Positions 5,552-5,556 of a stretch of 5,556 nt of DNA are shown piece by piece. Origin of the DNA: Xanthobacteraceae bacterium (GTDB lineage: Bacteria; Pseudomonadota; Alphaproteobacteria; Rhizobiales; Xanthobacteraceae); NCBI GenBank assembly GCA_030043285.1, contig JASHXZ010000388.1:1-5556 (forward strand), read 5' to 3'. The position numbers and the translations under genes are program-made. Below the pieces are notes generated by a model. The model was not told where the DNA came from and did no database searches. It saw only the letters and a program-made list of their open reading frames with translations. Numbering within the stretch: the first letter of the stretch is position 1; each line of letters begins with the position of its first letter.

Positions 5552-5556
5552 ATTTG

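Overview
The window looks like a chromosomal segment of a GC-rich alphaproteobacterium, most likely a member of the Hyphomicrobiales (Bradyrhizobium / Rhodopseudomonas / Xanthobacteraceae side). This rests on the rplU-rpmA-acetyltransferase-obgE gene order, the style of the L21, L27 and Obg proteins, strong third-position GC, and a partial VOC protein of a type I associate with that group. The lineage is my recognition from the sequence, not the result of a search.

Layout. Positions 1-1222 are on the minus strand: an orphan Bug-type (tripartite tricarboxylate transporter) periplasmic binding protein with a twin-arginine-like signal, followed 30 bp downstream by the N-terminal part of a VOC/glyoxalase-like protein that runs off the left edge. 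A 353-bp divergent spacer (1223-1575) carries a good sigma70-type promoter (TTGACA-N17-CATAAC) and a repeat-rich leader of about 125 nt for the ribosomal protein genes. rplU (L21) and rpmA (L27) follow on the plus strand. They end in a cluster of hairpins whose last member is a classic intrinsic terminator (2456-2485). Next come a RimJ/RimL-type GNAT acetyltransferase (2508-3107), a 421-bp hairpin-rich spacer (3108-3528), and obgE, the ribosome-assembly GTPase (3529-4566). The rplU-rpmA-obgE grouping links 50S ribosomal proteins with a 50S assembly factor.

After obgE the character changes. In related genomes proline and NAD biosynthesis genes (proB/proA/nadD) usually follow, but here there is an accessory-looking block of small genes. 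A 77-residue hypothetical protein on the minus strand has a very strong ribosome binding site. It is divergent from two tandem paralogous small basic proteins with a ribbon-helix-helix (CopG/Arc-like) pattern. The spacer between the divergent genes holds a 12-bp perfect inverted repeat that overlaps the predicted promoter of the minus-strand gene, as expected for an operator bound by a small repressor. The two RHH genes are a 315-bp-period duplication. Their first 63 bp (59/63 identical) are conserved much better than the rest.

The best candidates for something undescribed are this small RHH / palindrome / divergent-gene module and the long near-perfect hairpin at 3137-3176 in the GNAT-obgE spacer. 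Neither is proven functional by sequence alone.
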